From: Phoenicibacter congonensis
Lineage (GTDB): Bacteria > Actinomycetota > Coriobacteriia > Coriobacteriales > Eggerthellaceae
Assembly (NCBI RefSeq): GCF_900169485.1
Contig: NZ_LT821227.1
Location: forward strand, 1,116,001 to 1,180,000
DNA: 64,000 nt
Direction of reading: 5' to 3'
Position numbers and translations under genes: made by a program. This document shows positions 48,970 through 60,830 of this stretch, in pieces; the stretch's first letter is position 1, and every line of letters begins with the position of its first letter. The notes under the pieces were generated by a model. It was not told the DNA's origin and did not search any database. It saw only the letters and a list, made by a program, of their open reading frames with translations.

Positions 48970-50643
48970 ATGATGGATGCTAGCAAATATAAACCAGGAT
49001 ATTATCCAGTTTCATCTGAATACAATAACTGGGTGCTCAAAGACCACATTGAAAAACCGCCAATCTGGTGCAGTGTTGACATGCGCGATGGAAACCAGGC
49101 GCTTGTAATTCCAATGAGTCTTGAAGAGAAGCTTGAGTATTTCCAGGTTTTGCTAGATGTGGGTTTTAAAGAAATTGAAGTTGGATTTCCGGCCGCAAGC
49201 GGCACTGAATATGAATTTTTGCGCACACTCATAGAGCAAAACATGATTCCTGACGATGTGACAGTGCAGGTGTTAACTCAGGCACGCGAACACATTATCA
49301 GAAAGACATTTGAAGCATGCGAAGGCGCCCCAAGTGCAATTGTGCATTTCTATAATTCAACAAGTGTTGCTCAGCGCGAACAGGTCTTTAAGAAATCTAA
49401 AGACGAAGTTAAAAAAATAGCTACAGATGGTGCTTTGCTGGTGAAAAAGCTTGCAAGTGAATATGATGGCAATTTCCGTTTTGAATACTCACCTGAAAGC
49501 TTTACTGGAACAGAACCAGACTATGCGCTTGAAGTTTGCAATGAAGTCTTAGACATTCTTGAACCATCACCAGATAACAAAGTTATTATCAACCTGCCAG
49601 TCACGGTAGAGATGAGCTTGCCGCATGTTTATGCAAGTCAGGTTGAGTACATGAGTGAAAACTTAAAGTATCGCGACAACGTTGTACTATCTCTCCATCC
49701 ACACAACGATCGCGGAACTGGTGTTGCTGACACCGAACTTGCCCTTCTTGCAGGTGCAGACCGCGTTGAAGGTACACTTTTTGGCAACGGTGAACGCACA
49801 GGAAATGTCGACATAATCACTCTTGCTATGAACATGTACTCCCACGGAGTCGATCCTAAACTTAACCTCTCTGACACGAATCGACTCGTGGAGAAATATG
49901 TTAAATGCACCCGCATGCACGTCTATGAGCGCGCTCCATATGCAGGTTCACTTGTGTTTGCGGCATTTAGCGGGTCTCATCAGGATGCAATTGCTAAAGG
50001 CATGAAATATCGCGAGGCTAACAATCTGCACGAATGGACATGTCCATATTTACCAATTGATCCAAATGACATTGGCAGGACATATGACGCTGACGTCATT
50101 CGCGTTAACTCGCAGTCAGGCAAAGGCGGAATTGGCTATTTACTTGAACAAAGCTATGGATATGTGCTGCCTCCAAAAATGCGTGAGCACTTCTCATATA
50201 AATGCAAAGACATTTCTGACCATGCTCAAAAAGAGCTCAAGCCAGACGAGATTAACAAGATATTTGAGGAAAACTATTTGAACCTCAAAGGTAACATTGA
50301 AGTCATCGATTTCAACATTTCAACTGAAGTTGATGGAACAATTGCTGAGCTCAGAGTTGTCAAAGATGGTGAAGAAATTGAAATGAGCGCTAACGGCAAC
50401 GGTGGATTGAATGCAATAAACAACGCCATTAGGGCAATCACAAATGCAGACTACACATTAGAGGTTTATTCGCAGCACTCAATGGAGACTGACGGCTCGC
50501 GTTCAGTTGGTGCGTCATACATCGGAATTCAAGATGAAGACGGAAACATGTATTGGGGCGCTGGAACTGACACCGACGTTATGCGTGCAAACGTAAACGC
50601 ACTTCTTTCTGCGTACACAAACATGCAAAGAGGTGACAAATAA
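48970..50643 (+). CDS. leuA: 2-isopropylmalate synthase, long actinobacterial/fungal type
   Basis: Condenses acetyl-CoA and 2-oxoisovalerate, the first leucine step. 557 aa. It belongs to the LeuA type 2 group: N-terminal [28 protein letters not shown] carries the metal-binding [26 protein letters not shown] holds the metal histidines, and [13 protein letters not shown] follows. The C-terminal regulatory domain for leucine (about 420-557) is present, so leucine inhibition is likely. The stop overlaps the leuC start (TAATG). Confidence 0.95.
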   Translation: MMDASKYKPGYYPVSSEYNNWVLKDHIEKPPIWCSVDMRDGNQALVIPMSLEEKLEYFQVLLDVGFKEIEVGFPAASGTEYEFLRTLIEQNMIPDDVTVQVLTQAREHIIRKTFEACEGAPSAIVHFYNSTSVAQREQVFKKSKDEVKKIATDGALLVKKLASEYDGNFRFEYSPESFTGTEPDYALEVCNEVLDILEPSPDNKVIINLPVTVEMSLPHVYASQVEYMSENLKYRDNVVLSLHPHNDRGTGVADTELALLAGADRVEGTLFGNGERTGNVDIITLAMNMYSHGVDPKLNLSDTNRLVEKYVKCTRMHVYERAPYAGSLVFAAFSGSHQDAIAKGMKYREANNLHEWTCPYLPIDPNDIGRTYDADVIRVNSQSGKGGIGYLLEQSYGYVLPPKMREHFSYKCKDISDHAQKELKPDEINKIFEENYLNLKGNIEVIDFNISTEVDGTIAELRVVKDGEEIEMSANGNGGLNAINNAIRAITNADYTLEVYSQHSMETDGSRSVGASYIGIQDEDGNMYWGAGTDTDVMRANVNALLSAYTNMQRGDK

Positions 50644-51899
50644 TGGCACAGACTTTAACTCAAAAAATCCTTGCGGCGCACGCTGGAGAAAAGGAAGTTG
50701 TGCCAGGCCAGCTCATTGAAGCTAACCTTGACATGGTTCTTGGCAACGACATCACAACCCCAGTTGCGGTTAACGAATTTAACAAAGCTGGTTTTGATGG
50801 TGTTTTTGATAAAGACCACATTTCAATTGTTCTTGATCACTTCACTCCCAACAAAGACATCAAAGCTGCTGAGCAATCGAAAACCTGTCGTGAGTTTTCG
50901 TGTCAGCACTGCATCTCTCATTTTTATGACGTTGGAAAAATGGGTATTGAACACGCACTTTTACCTGAACAAGGAGTTGTTACCGCAGGTGATGTAATTA
51001 TTGGTGCCGATTCACACACTTGCACCTATGGCGCGCTAGGAGCGTTTGCAACAGGCGTGGGTTCTACCGATATGGCGGCTGGAATGGCAACTGGCAAAGC
51101 CTGGTTTAAGGTTCCTTCAGCCATCAAATTCGAACTTAGCGGCAAATTTGCACCAAATGTTTCCGGAAAAGACCTCATTTTGTCAATTATTGGGAAAATT
51201 GGAGTTGATGGTGCTCTCTATAAATCAATGGAGTTTACTGGAGAGGGTTGCAAAAACCTCTCCATGGACGACCGTCTTTGCATTTGCAACATGGCAATTG
51301 AAGCTGGCGGCAAAAACGGAATATTTGAAGCTGACGAAATTACTGAACAATATTTAAAGGGCAGATCAGAGCGTGAGCCCCGCTATTTCCATGCCGACAC
51401 GAACGCAGAATATGAAAAAACGTTTGAGATTAATCTTGGCGACATAAAACCAACAGTGTCATGCCCTCATCTTCCGTCAAACACAAAAGATGCAAAGGAT
51501 TTGCACGACATAAAAATCGATCAGGTTGTTATTGGAAGTTGTACAAATGGGCGCATTGAAGACATGAAAGCAACATATGAAGTCCTTCGAGGAAAACACA
51601 TTGCAGACGGCGTTAGATGCATAATCATTCCTGCAACTCAAGACATTTATAAAGAATGCATCGACCGCGGTTGGGCTGGTGAATTCATAAACGCAGGAGC
51701 TATCATCTCTACTCCGACATGTGGGCCTTGCCTTGGCGGCTACATGGGCATTCTTGCAGCTGGCGAGCGTTGCATTGCAACCACAAACAGAAACTTCGTG
51801 GGTAGAATGGGACATGTTGATTCAGAAGTATACCTTGCATCCCCATACACAGCTGCAGCAAGTGCATTAACCGGATACATCACAGAATTGGAGGCTTAG
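50643..51899 (+). CDS. leuC: 3-isopropylmalate dehydratase large subunit
   Basis: Aconitase-type isomerase, 418 aa, of the shorter group found with archaea and many anaerobes. The 4Fe-4S ligands are in [11 protein letters not shown] and [36 protein letters not shown] and the C-terminal [23 protein letters not shown] are conserved. Pairs with LeuD immediately downstream. Confidence 0.96.
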   Translation: MAQTLTQKILAAHAGEKEVVPGQLIEANLDMVLGNDITTPVAVNEFNKAGFDGVFDKDHISIVLDHFTPNKDIKAAEQSKTCREFSCQHCISHFYDVGKMGIEHALLPEQGVVTAGDVIIGADSHTCTYGALGAFATGVGSTDMAAGMATGKAWFKVPSAIKFELSGKFAPNVSGKDLILSIIGKIGVDGALYKSMEFTGEGCKNLSMDDRLCICNMAIEAGGKNGIFEADEITEQYLKGRSEREPRYFHADTNAEYEKTFEINLGDIKPTVSCPHLPSNTKDAKDLHDIKIDQVVIGSCTNGRIEDMKATYEVLRGKHIADGVRCIIIPATQDIYKECIDRGWAGEFINAGAIISTPTCGPCLGGYMGILAAGERCIATTNRNFVGRMGHVDSEVYLASPYTAAASALTGYITELEA

Positions 51900-51901
51900 A
51901 A

Positions 51902-52390
51902 ATGAAAGCACAAGGAAGAGTCTTCAAATATCCAGACAATGTTGACACAGATGTAATTATCCCTGCTCGCTATTTAAACACTTCCGATGCTCAAGAACTT
52001 GCAAAGCACTGCATGGAAGACATCGATAAAACTTTCACAGAAAGAGTTCAAAGTGGCGACATAATCGTTGCCGGCTGGAACTTCGGTTGCGGGTCTTCTC
52101 GCGAACACGCCCCACTAACAATAAAAACAAACGGTGTTAGCTGCGTTATTGCAAAAAGCTTCGCTAGAATTTTTTATCGCAATTCCATAAACATTGGTCT
52201 TCCAATTCTTGAATGTGAACAAGCAGCTGAAGAGATTAACGACGGCGATGACGTATCAATTGATTTTGATAAAGGAATTATCACAAACAACTCAACTGGC
52301 AAGACATATGAAGCACAACCTTTCCCACCGTTCATTCAAAAAATCATATCTGATGGTGGGCTTTTAGCTTCGATCAAAAAAGGAAACTAA
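51902..52390 (+). CDS. leuD: 3-isopropylmalate dehydratase small subunit
   Basis: 162 aa, short type matching the LeuC upstream. Swivelling domain with [14 protein letters not shown] and the substrate loop [23 protein letters not shown] lies within the leuC end. Forms the functional isomerase with LeuC. Confidence 0.96.
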   Translation: MKAQGRVFKYPDNVDTDVIIPARYLNTSDAQELAKHCMEDIDKTFTERVQSGDIIVAGWNFGCGSSREHAPLTIKTNGVSCVIAKSFARIFYRNSINIGLPILECEQAAEEINDGDDVSIDFDKGIITNNSTGKTYEAQPFPPFIQKIISDGGLLASIKKGN

Positions 52391-52392
52391 AC

Positions 52393-53463
52393 ATGGAAAA
52401 AAATATTGCTGTTATCAAGGGCGATGGTATCGGCCCAGAGATTGTTGATGCCACAATAGTTGTTTTAGACAAAATCGCTGAAAAATTTGGTCACACCTTT
52501 AATTTTGACTTTGTTGACATGGGCGGTGTCGCAATTGATAAGACAGGCGAACCTTTGCCACAAGAGACGAAAGAGATTTGCTGCAATTCCGACAGTGTTT
52601 TGCTAGGTGCAGTTGGCGGAGACAAATGGAACGATTTGCCAAGCGAAAAGCGCCCAGAAAAGGGTCTTTTGAACTTACGCGCTGCAATGAAGGTTTACTC
52701 CAACAACAGGCCAGCAAAAATTTGGCCACAGCTTGCAAGCGCCTCTCCTCTAAAGCAAGAAATTGTTGATCGAGGGATTGACTTTTTGATTGTTCGCGAA
52801 CTCATTGGCGGAATTTATTTTGGAAAACATGAGACATTTAGCGAAAACGATCACGAGCAGGCAATAGATTACATGCCATACAACTCTGCAGAAGTCAGAC
52901 GAATTTGCAAAATTGGATTCGAAATGGCTCAAAAAAGAAACAAAAAACTTTGCGTTGTTCAAAAAAGCAATGTTTTAGCAACTTCCCGTTTGTGGCTGCG
53001 TGTTATTCATAAGATGGAAAACGAATATCCTGATGTTCAATTGAGCGAAATGCTCGTTGACAATTGCGCGATGCAAATTGTTCGTGACCCATCGCAGTTC
53101 GACGTCATTGTTACAGAAAACATGTTTGGCGACATTTTGAGCGATGAAGCATCAATGATAACAGGCTCAATCGGAATGATTCCATCAAGTTCACTCGGGA
53201 ACACTAAATGCGGCCTTTATGAACCAATTCATGGAAGCGCTCCCGATATCGCCGGTCAAGACATCGCTAACCCAATTGGAACAATTCTCTCCGCTGCCAT
53301 GATGCTAAAATTTAGCTTCGATGCTGATGAAGAAAGCAAAGCTATCGAAGATGCAGTGTCAAAATATCTAGACGAAGGCTACAGAACGGCCGACATTTAC
53401 ACTGATGGAACTAAAAAAGTTGGATGCAAAGAGTGTGGCAACTTAATAGCTTCATTTATCTAG
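52393..53463 (+). CDS. leuB: 3-isopropylmalate dehydrogenase
   Basis: NAD-dependent oxidative decarboxylation to 2-oxoisocaproate. 356 aa, dimeric. N-terminal IKGDGIGPEIVDATI, LLNLRAAMKVYSNNRP, substrate arginines around VRELIGGIYFG, and the C-terminal dimetal/NAD site NMFGDILSDEASMITGSIGM followed by EPIHGSAPDIAGQDIANP. Spaced 2 bp from leuD. Confidence 0.97.
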   Translation: MEKNIAVIKGDGIGPEIVDATIVVLDKIAEKFGHTFNFDFVDMGGVAIDKTGEPLPQETKEICCNSDSVLLGAVGGDKWNDLPSEKRPEKGLLNLRAAMKVYSNNRPAKIWPQLASASPLKQEIVDRGIDFLIVRELIGGIYFGKHETFSENDHEQAIDYMPYNSAEVRRICKIGFEMAQKRNKKLCVVQKSNVLATSRLWLRVIHKMENEYPDVQLSEMLVDNCAMQIVRDPSQFDVIVTENMFGDILSDEASMITGSIGMIPSSSLGNTKCGLYEPIHGSAPDIAGQDIANPIGTILSAAMMLKFSFDADEESKAIEDAVSKYLDEGYRTADIYTDGTKKVGCKECGNLIASFI

Positions 53464-53481
53464 TTGAAAGGTAACAGGAAA

Positions 53482-55149
53482 GTGAAATTAAAGGGTGGTG
53501 ATATCCTAGTTGAAACTCTCCTCGAACAGGGAGTTGACACTATATTTGGCTATCCAGGGGGACAAATCATCGACGTGTATGATTCTCTTTGGTCATATAG
53601 CGACAAGATGACACACATACTGACAGCTCATGAGCAAGGTGCAGCACACGCTGCCGACGGCTATGCTAGAGCAACTGGGAAAGTTGGTGTGGTGTTTGCA
53701 ACTTCTGGACCAGGAGCAACAAACCTGGTAACAGGAATTGCTACAGCATATCTTGATTCTGTGCCAATGCTAGCAATTACAGGCAACGTCCCAACAAGAC
53801 AAATTGGGACCGACTCCTTTCAGGAGATCGACATCACAGGCATCACTCTACCAATAACTAAGCACAACTATTTTGTTGACAAAGTAGAAGACTTAGCAGA
53901 TGTAATTAGAGAGGCCTATCAACTTGCAATCTCTGGGCGTCCAGGACCTGTGCTTGTGGACATTCCAAAAGACGTGCAACAGGCAACATGCAACTTCAAG
54001 CCAAAACCAGCTGTCGAGCCACTTCCAACAAACGAGCCCGACATCACTCTAATCAATGAAGCAGCAAAACTCATAAAACGAGCAAAACGCCCATTCATTT
54101 ATTTTGGTGGCGGCATGATTACTTCTGGAGCTCAAGAAGAAATGCTTGAGCTCGCAGAAAAAATTGATGCACCAATCGGATGTTCCCTAATGGGAATTTC
54201 TGGCTTACCTGACAGCACTCCTCGTTTCCTTGGTTTTCAAGGAATGCATGGTCACTATGCATCTTCTCTTGCTATGCACCATGCAGACCTCGTTATTTCG
54301 CTCGGTGTTCGTTTCAACGATAGAACAACAGGAAACAGAGCAAAATTTGCTCCTAGCGCTCAGTTTATTCACATCGACATCGACCCTTCTGAATTGTCGA
54401 AGACAGTTAAATGTGTTTGCGGAATTCGTGGCGACCTAAAAGGCTCCCTACGCCGACTTAATAAAGCAGTAGAACCAAAAGAAAACCTCGAATGGAATCG
54501 TTTTATCGCACAACAAAAAGCAATTGAAAAACAAAATGCCGATAATCGCGATGGCATGACTCCAAAAAACATTCTTGGAGAACTGAATAAAATCAAACAT
54601 GTCAACACGCCAATCTGCACAGATGTTGGGCAACACCAAATGTGGGCTGCACAATACATCGACTATGAAAAGCCAAGAACATTTATTTCAAGCGGCGGTC
54701 TTGGAACTATGGGATTTGGGCTTGGTGCCTCAATCGGATGCGAAATGGGAACAAAGGAGCACACTGTCCTAATTACAGGCGATGGCAGCTTTGGAATGTG
54801 CTTAACCGAACTTGCAACTGCAGTTAAAAACGAGGTCCCAGTTGTAATTCTTATTCTCAACAACGGAGTTTTGGGGATGGTTCGTCAATGGCAAACACTG
54901 TTTTTTGACAAACATTACTCAAACACTATTCTTGACAGACAAACCGATTTTGTGGCTCTTGCTAAAGCTTTTGGTGCCGACGGAGAAAATGCAAACTCTC
55001 TTGAAGAAGTGAACGCAGCGCTAAAACGTGCATTTAAGAAACACGGACCTTATGTCATCAATGCAACTATCGACAAAGATGAAATGGTTTTGCCAATGCT
55101 CCCACCAGGCGGATCTGTTGACGAAATTATCGTAAAGCTGGGTGATTAA
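53482..55149 (+). CDS. ilvB: Acetolactate synthase catalytic subunit
   Basis: TPP-dependent condensation giving acetolactate or acetohydroxybutyrate. 555 aa from GTG at 53482 (AGGAAA upstream; a TTG six codons earlier is possible). The FAD/TPP enzyme features are present: IFGYPGGQIIDVYDSL, the catalytic glutamate in TAHEQGAAHAADGYARAT, ATSGPGATNLVTGIA, and the TPP motif GDGSFGMCLTELAT to NNGVLGMVRQW. The regulatory subunit ilvN follows. Confidence 0.97.
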   Translation: MKLKGGDILVETLLEQGVDTIFGYPGGQIIDVYDSLWSYSDKMTHILTAHEQGAAHAADGYARATGKVGVVFATSGPGATNLVTGIATAYLDSVPMLAITGNVPTRQIGTDSFQEIDITGITLPITKHNYFVDKVEDLADVIREAYQLAISGRPGPVLVDIPKDVQQATCNFKPKPAVEPLPTNEPDITLINEAAKLIKRAKRPFIYFGGGMITSGAQEEMLELAEKIDAPIGCSLMGISGLPDSTPRFLGFQGMHGHYASSLAMHHADLVISLGVRFNDRTTGNRAKFAPSAQFIHIDIDPSELSKTVKCVCGIRGDLKGSLRRLNKAVEPKENLEWNRFIAQQKAIEKQNADNRDGMTPKNILGELNKIKHVNTPICTDVGQHQMWAAQYIDYEKPRTFISSGGLGTMGFGLGASIGCEMGTKEHTVLITGDGSFGMCLTELATAVKNEVPVVILILNNGVLGMVRQWQTLFFDKHYSNTILDRQTDFVALAKAFGADGENANSLEEVNAALKRAFKKHGPYVINATIDKDEMVLPMLPPGGSVDEIIVKLGD

Positions 55150-55150
55150 C

Positions 55151-55657
55151 ATGAAGAGATATACATTAGCAGTGCTTGTCCGCAACAAGTTTGGTGTGCT
55201 AAACCGTGTAACTTCAATGTTTAGGCGCCGCCAGTTTAACATCAATGCTCTAACCGTGTCTGAGACAGAAGACAGCGAACTTTCTCGCATCACTGTTGTC
55301 TTTGATGGAGATGACATAAAAAAAGAGCAACTGAAAAATCAGTTGGTTAAGCTCCCTGATGTGAGAACAATAAAAGAATTTGATTCATCAAACTCTGTGT
55401 CTAGAGAACTGCTGTTAGTTAAGATGGACAACAACGCAAAAACACGAGCTGACATCATTGCGGCGGCTAATGCATTCGGCGCAAAAACAGTTGATTATTC
55501 GAAGCATTCAATAATGTTACAACTTTGTGACACCACTGAGAAAATCGATGATTTCATTGACATCATGAGGGAGTTCACTATACTTGAAATTTGCAGAACT
55601 GGCAGTGTCTCGCTTGAAAAAGGTAGCAGGACAATTGGCAATTCTGTGATTTTATAA
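55151..55657 (+). CDS. ilvN: Acetolactate synthase small (regulatory) subunit
   Basis: 168 aa from ATG at 55151, directly after the ilvB stop (the RBS is GGTGAT within ilvB). Two ACT domains: the N-terminal one begins YTLAVLVRNKFGVLNRVTSMFRRR, with FNINALTVSETED, and the C-terminal half matches the valine-binding family. Confers activity and valine feedback on IlvB. An earlier ATG at 55142 is out of RBS spacing. Confidence 0.95.
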   Translation: MKRYTLAVLVRNKFGVLNRVTSMFRRRQFNINALTVSETEDSELSRITVVFDGDDIKKEQLKNQLVKLPDVRTIKEFDSSNSVSRELLLVKMDNNAKTRADIIAAANAFGAKTVDYSKHSIMLQLCDTTEKIDDFIDIMREFTILEICRTGSVSLEKGSRTIGNSVIL

Positions 55658-55671
55658 ATTTTTTGCACTAA

Positions 55672-56712
<1,041 letters not shown>

Positions 56713-56716
56713 TTGA

Positions 56717-56768
56717 CTCATCAAGAAGAATTGATGAGAAATTTGGGGAGTGCAAACTCCCCTTTTTT
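56717..56768 (+). terminator. Tandem hairpins and T-run after ilvC
   Basis: First hairpin CTCATCAA / TTGATGAG (56717-56738, 6-base loop). The second, GGGGAGT GCAA ACTCCCC (56745-56762), is followed by TTTTTT and is a textbook intrinsic terminator. ilvD follows 61 bp after the stem. Confidence 0.85.
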
Positions 56769-56823
56769 ATTACTTACGAGATAATAAAAGCACTTAAAAA
56801 ATAATTATTTCTGGGAGATATAA

Positions 56824-58482
56824 ATGGATATTAAAGACAGAAGCGAAAATCTACAATTCGCACCGGCAAGATCACTTTTCCATGCGCTAGGCATGACTGA
56901 CACCGATATGAAACGTCCACTTGTTGGAATCGTAAATTCGTACAACGAGATTGTTCCTGGCCACATGAACCTCGACAAAATTGTTCAAGCTGTAAAAATA
57001 GGTGTTGCAATGGCAGGCGGAACGCCTGTTGAATTTCCGGCAATTGCTGTTTGCGATGGCATTGCAATGGGGCACGTTGGAATGAAATATTCTCTCGTAA
57101 CACGTGATTTAATCGCTGACTCAACAGAATGCATGGCAATTGCACACTCATTCGATGCTCTTGTTATGATTCCAAATTGTGACAAAAATGTACCAGGACT
57201 GCTCATGGCAGCAGCAAGAGTTAATGTTCCAACTGTTGTTGTGTCAGGTGGCCCAATGCTCGCTGGTCACATTCATGGAAACAAAACGTCCCTCTCATCA
57301 ATTTTTGAGGCAGTTGGTCAATACAATGCAGGAAAAATAGGAGCTAGTGAACTTCATGAATTTGAGTGCAAGACCTGCCCTTCTTGTGGCAGTTGCTCAG
57401 GAATGTACACGGCTAACTCAATGAACTGTCTAACTGAAGTTTTGGGCATGGGCCTTCGAGGAAATGGGACAATTCCTGCACCATATTCAGCTCGTCTTGA
57501 ACTTGCAAAGCAAGCGGGCATGCAGGTGATGGAAATGTATAAGAAAAACATTCGCCCTCGTGACATCATGACACGTGAGGCATTCGAGAATGCACTCACT
57601 GTCGACATGGCACTTGGCTGTTCTACAAACTCAATGCTTCACCTCCCTGCAATTGCTCACGAATGTGGAATTGATATCAACCTTGACATTGCCAATGATA
57701 TTAGCGCGAGAACCCCTAACATTTGCCATCTAGCTCCAGCTGGACGCACATACATGGAAGACTTGAATGAAGCTGGTGGAGTCTACGCCGTGATGAACGA
57801 GCTGTCACGCAAGGGACTCATTCACGAAGATTGCATTACCGTAACTGGAAAAACTGTTGGCGAAAACATTAAAAATTGCAAGAATCTCAACACCGACATC
57901 ATTAAAAGCGTTGATGCTCCCTATTCTGAAACTGGCGGAATTGCTGTTCTTCGAGGAAATCTTGCTAAAGACGGATGCGTTGTAAAACGAAGCGCAGTTT
58001 CTGACAAAATATTAGTTCATGTTGGGCCTGCAAAAGTCTTTGATTCAGAAGAAGAGGCTCAATCAGCAATCAACGCGGGAGAAATTGTTGCAGGCGATGT
58101 TGTTGTAATTAGATATGAAGGTCCAAAAGGCGGACCTGGCATGAGAGAGATGCTTGCCCCAACTTCTTCAATTATGGGAATGGGACTTGGAGACTCCGTT
58201 GCTCTCATTACTGATGGTCGTTTTAGTGGAGCAACTCGCGGTGCATGTGTTGGTCACATAACACCAGAAGCTGCATCAGGTGGACTCATTGGTGTTGTAA
58301 AAGACGGAGACATAATTAAAATAGACATCCCAAACAACACAATTGAACTTCAAGTGGATGAAGCAGAGCTTGATGAAAGAATGAAGAACTTTACACCAAA
58401 GACAAAGGAGCTATCAGGCTATCTCAAGCGCTATGCAAAACTTGTTTCAGGTGGCGCTTTTGGTGCGATAGTAAACCAATAA
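56824..58482 (+). CDS. ilvD: Dihydroxy-acid dehydratase
   Basis: Fe-S dehydratase making the 2-oxo acids of valine and isoleucine. 552 aa. Cluster ligands: the first Cys in [11 protein letters not shown], the second in [30 protein letters not shown] and [16 protein letters not shown] are the active-site loops. RBS GGGAG. It is downstream of the ilvC terminator and has no obvious own promoter, so read-through or an unseen promoter must supply transcription. Confidence 0.97.
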   Translation: MDIKDRSENLQFAPARSLFHALGMTDTDMKRPLVGIVNSYNEIVPGHMNLDKIVQAVKIGVAMAGGTPVEFPAIAVCDGIAMGHVGMKYSLVTRDLIADSTECMAIAHSFDALVMIPNCDKNVPGLLMAAARVNVPTVVVSGGPMLAGHIHGNKTSLSSIFEAVGQYNAGKIGASELHEFECKTCPSCGSCSGMYTANSMNCLTEVLGMGLRGNGTIPAPYSARLELAKQAGMQVMEMYKKNIRPRDIMTREAFENALTVDMALGCSTNSMLHLPAIAHECGIDINLDIANDISARTPNICHLAPAGRTYMEDLNEAGGVYAVMNELSRKGLIHEDCITVTGKTVGENIKNCKNLNTDIIKSVDAPYSETGGIAVLRGNLAKDGCVVKRSAVSDKILVHVGPAKVFDSEEEAQSAINAGEIVAGDVVVIRYEGPKGGPGMREMLAPTSSIMGMGLGDSVALITDGRFSGATRGACVGHITPEAASGGLIGVVKDGDIIKIDIPNNTIELQVDEAELDERMKNFTPKTKELSGYLKRYAKLVSGGAFGAIVNQ

Positions 58483-58484
58483 TT

Positions 58485-59654
58485 ATGGATAATTCAAGAA
58501 ACATAAAGTATCTGACAGTTTTTAATAAACCATCAAAAGATTCGGTTTTAAAAAAACTTAACAAAAGCTTGAATTGTGCTTCTGCACAGGTTGAATATGC
58601 TAGCCTGTGCAGAAAGCTTTACAAAAGAGCAGGTGGAGACCTTTCTCAATATGTCTTGCAATTAGTAAAAAGCGATGACAATGTTTATCTTGAAAAAACG
58701 TCAAAAGGTGAAAAAATCCCTCAGTGTCTAGAAGACGCTATGCAAAGTGATTTAAAAATCTTGCAAAGCATCGCTGACACAACATGCGATGAGATTAGCT
58801 CCTATCAAGCGTGGGGAGAAAATGCGCCTCGTTTTGAAACGTCAAGCGTTGATATTAAATCAACGTTTGACGCAATAACCGAAAACGTAAAGACAAGAGG
58901 CTTTGGCATTTGGGCACAATCTATTATGTTTGAACTAGACGATTCAACAGGACAAATTGTTCCAGTCAAACACGCTGATACAACAAGCCTTGCAAATCTC
59001 TTTGACTACAACCGAGAGCGTCAAATTGTAATTGACAACACTCTAGCTTTTCTTGACAATAAGCCTGCGCAAAATGTCCTTTTAACTGGCGATGCAGGAA
59101 CTGGCAAGTCATCAACAATAAAAGCAGTTGTTAATGAATATGCAAGTCGAGGGCTTCGTGTCATAGAGATTAAAAAGTCACAAATTGCTAGCATCTCGCG
59201 TGTTATTGCCGAAACAGAAGACTCCCCTCTTCACTTTATAATTTTTATTGACGACATTTCATTTTCATCTGATGACGACACTTTTGGACAAATGAAAGCG
59301 CTTTTGGAAGGATCACTTTCTGCTCAATCGAATAACGTGCTCATTTATGCAACTTCAAACAGGCGCCACATCGTAAAGGAAAAATTCAGCGATAGAGATG
59401 GCGATGAAATTCATGTAAACGACTCTATTCAAGAAATGGTTTCATTATCGGAGCGATTCGGGATTCATGTCACTTTCTCTCGCCCAAGCAAGCGAACATA
59501 TCTTGGTATTGTGAGAGACCTTGCCGTTAAAGCAGGAATATCAATTCCGCAAAGCGAACTAGAATTAGAAGCAGAGCGCTTTGCAACACAAAAGGGCGGA
59601 AGAAGCGGAAGAACCGCAAAACAATTCGTGGAAATGCTAGCTGCTAAAGAATAG
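58485..59654 (+). CDS. DUF815 AAA+ ATP-binding protein
   Basis: 389 aa. The C-terminal half is an AAA+ module of the DUF815 family: Walker A GDAGTGKS at residues 202-209, Walker B-like FIIFIDDISF (about 252-258), and sensor region LIYATSNRRHIVKEKFSDRDG. The N-terminal 180 residues are helical and without known domain. Family function is unknown; it is widespread in anaerobes. It starts 2 bp after the ilvD stop, so it is co-transcribed but need not be in the pathway. Its stop falls in the loop of a hairpin shared with the convergent gene. Confidence 0.85.
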   Translation: MDNSRNIKYLTVFNKPSKDSVLKKLNKSLNCASAQVEYASLCRKLYKRAGGDLSQYVLQLVKSDDNVYLEKTSKGEKIPQCLEDAMQSDLKILQSIADTTCDEISSYQAWGENAPRFETSSVDIKSTFDAITENVKTRGFGIWAQSIMFELDDSTGQIVPVKHADTTSLANLFDYNRERQIVIDNTLAFLDNKPAQNVLLTGDAGTGKSSTIKAVVNEYASRGLRVIEIKKSQIASISRVIAETEDSPLHFIIFIDDISFSSDDDTFGQMKALLEGSLSAQSNNVLIYATSNRRHIVKEKFSDRDGDEIHVNDSIQEMVSLSERFGIHVTFSRPSKRTYLGIVRDLAVKAGISIPQSELELEAERFATQKGGRSGRTAKQFVEMLAAKE

Positions 59655-59667
59655 GAGGCAGCTAGCA
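59635..59667. other. Inverted repeat at two convergent gene ends
   Basis: A perfect 10-bp repeat TGCTAGCTGC / GCAGCTAGCA with a 13-base loop. It spans the last DUF815 codons, both stop codons and the end of the phospholipase-like gene. No T-run follows on either strand, so it is not a typical terminator. Confidence 0.6.
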
Positions 59668-60630
59668 CCACTCAAAATCGCCATCAATCTCTGAATACTC
59701 GCCCTCAAAATTTAAGTTTTTAGTCACTTCTTCACAAACATTTAAAGTGCAAGTGCTTACAACAAGTTTTTTAACAGCATCAACTGCTAGATCTTTTGCC
59801 TTGTTAAACAAATCCTCAAATGAATCGCTAGATTTTTCATTCGTAAAAGGGTTAATCCAATCATCATGTTCCCCGTTATCAAAGATTGAAAAAGCTTCTG
59901 CCCTGCTTCGATGCGACATTGCATTGTAGAGTGAATAATCATTTCTAGTAAATAAAACTTCTATTGCACTGCATAAACCTCTTTTGGTGGCGCCTGGGCT
60001 GTAAAACAATCGCTGAATGTGTCTAAATCCGCAAACAGCTGCGCTAAATGAATCGTTTCTAACAGGGAGACCATATGTCATGATAGAGGCTCCCTCATAC
60101 AAAGAATCAATTGTTTTTAAGGCATCTTTAGAACAATTAAGGATTTCTTTGTAGGGTTTATAACTATCTATTGTTCTGCCAGTCCGAGAATAAAGAACTG
60201 CTTCGTCAATGTCACGCTCAATTTCTCCATGAACTTTGCCTGAAGACGATGCATCTAAGCCAACAACTCCAGCTCCAATGAGAGCATTTTGCCAATAATA
60301 AACAAGGGGGTGCAGAGTTGAGTCAAGAGCCCAATGACACAAAAATCCAGACACATAGGCCCTAGCAATTTGCGATGAGTCACTCTCAGTATTTTTGGTC
60401 AATGAACACAAATTGAACAATAGCTGTGCTGGCCTAGCCTTATGCATCACTGAACCTACTGGTTTCGATGTTTTGTATCTCTTGCCAAGCACGAGATAAA
60501 AGAAAGGATCTGGGCCTTGATTACCAAGGAGAAAAGCATCGATTTCTTCCTTGCTTTTAAATTCAACAATGGTTGACACTTCATTAAGAACACTTTTTCC
60601 GAAAAAATGATGTGTGAGAATAGCGGGCAT
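59662..60630 (-). CDS. Zinc-dependent phospholipase C-family protein
   Basis: 322 aa, starting MPAILTHHFFGKSVL, as in the PF00882-like cytoplasmic group without a signal peptide. Conserved histidine/aspartate pairs: THHFFG, NQGPDPFFY, VMHKARPAQLL and HWALDSTLHPLVYYWQ, the last with the H-x3-D-x3-H pattern that binds zinc. Substrate is unknown; lipid hydrolysis is only family-level. AGGAGG RBS. Convergent with the DUF815 gene. Confidence 0.8.
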   Translation of the reverse strand: MPAILTHHFFGKSVLNEVSTIVEFKSKEEIDAFLLGNQGPDPFFYLVLGKRYKTSKPVGSVMHKARPAQLLFNLCSLTKNTESDSSQIARAYVSGFLCHWALDSTLHPLVYYWQNALIGAGVVGLDASSSGKVHGEIERDIDEAVLYSRTGRTIDSYKPYKEILNCSKDALKTIDSLYEGASIMTYGLPVRNDSFSAAVCGFRHIQRLFYSPGATKRGLCSAIEVLFTRNDYSLYNAMSHRSRAEAFSIFDNGEHDDWINPFTNEKSSDSFEDLFNKAKDLAVDAVKKLVVSTCTLNVCEEVTKNLNFEGEYSEIDGDFEWC

Positions 60631-60701
60631 ACAAAAACCTCCTATTTCTTGGCTGAGGTGAATTATCGCACACTACAAAATCAAAAACAGACCTTTAAAG
60701 C

Positions 60702-60716
60702 AACGAAGCCTTCGTT
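60702..60716. promoter_or_regulatory. Palindrome in divergent promoter region
   Basis: AACGAAG-C-CTTCGTT, extended outside by further complementarity (AGC / GCT with a 2-base bulge). It lies in the 200-bp gap between the divergent phospholipase-like and MFS genes and could be an operator or a small hairpin. Confidence 0.35.
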
Positions 60717-60800
60717 TTTGCTGTTAGACAGGCATTTTTAAAACATTATTACGAAAATATAGCTAAAGCTTTACAACAATAAATTTAAAATATTAGAGGC

Positions 60801-60806
60801 TATAAT
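60801..60806 (+). promoter_or_regulatory. -10 of MFS gene
   Basis: TATAAT 24 bp upstream of the ATG at 60831; RBS GAGGAAGAG lies between. No strong -35. Confidence 0.55.
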
Positions 60807-60830
60807 CGATCAACATGAGGAAGAGACTTA

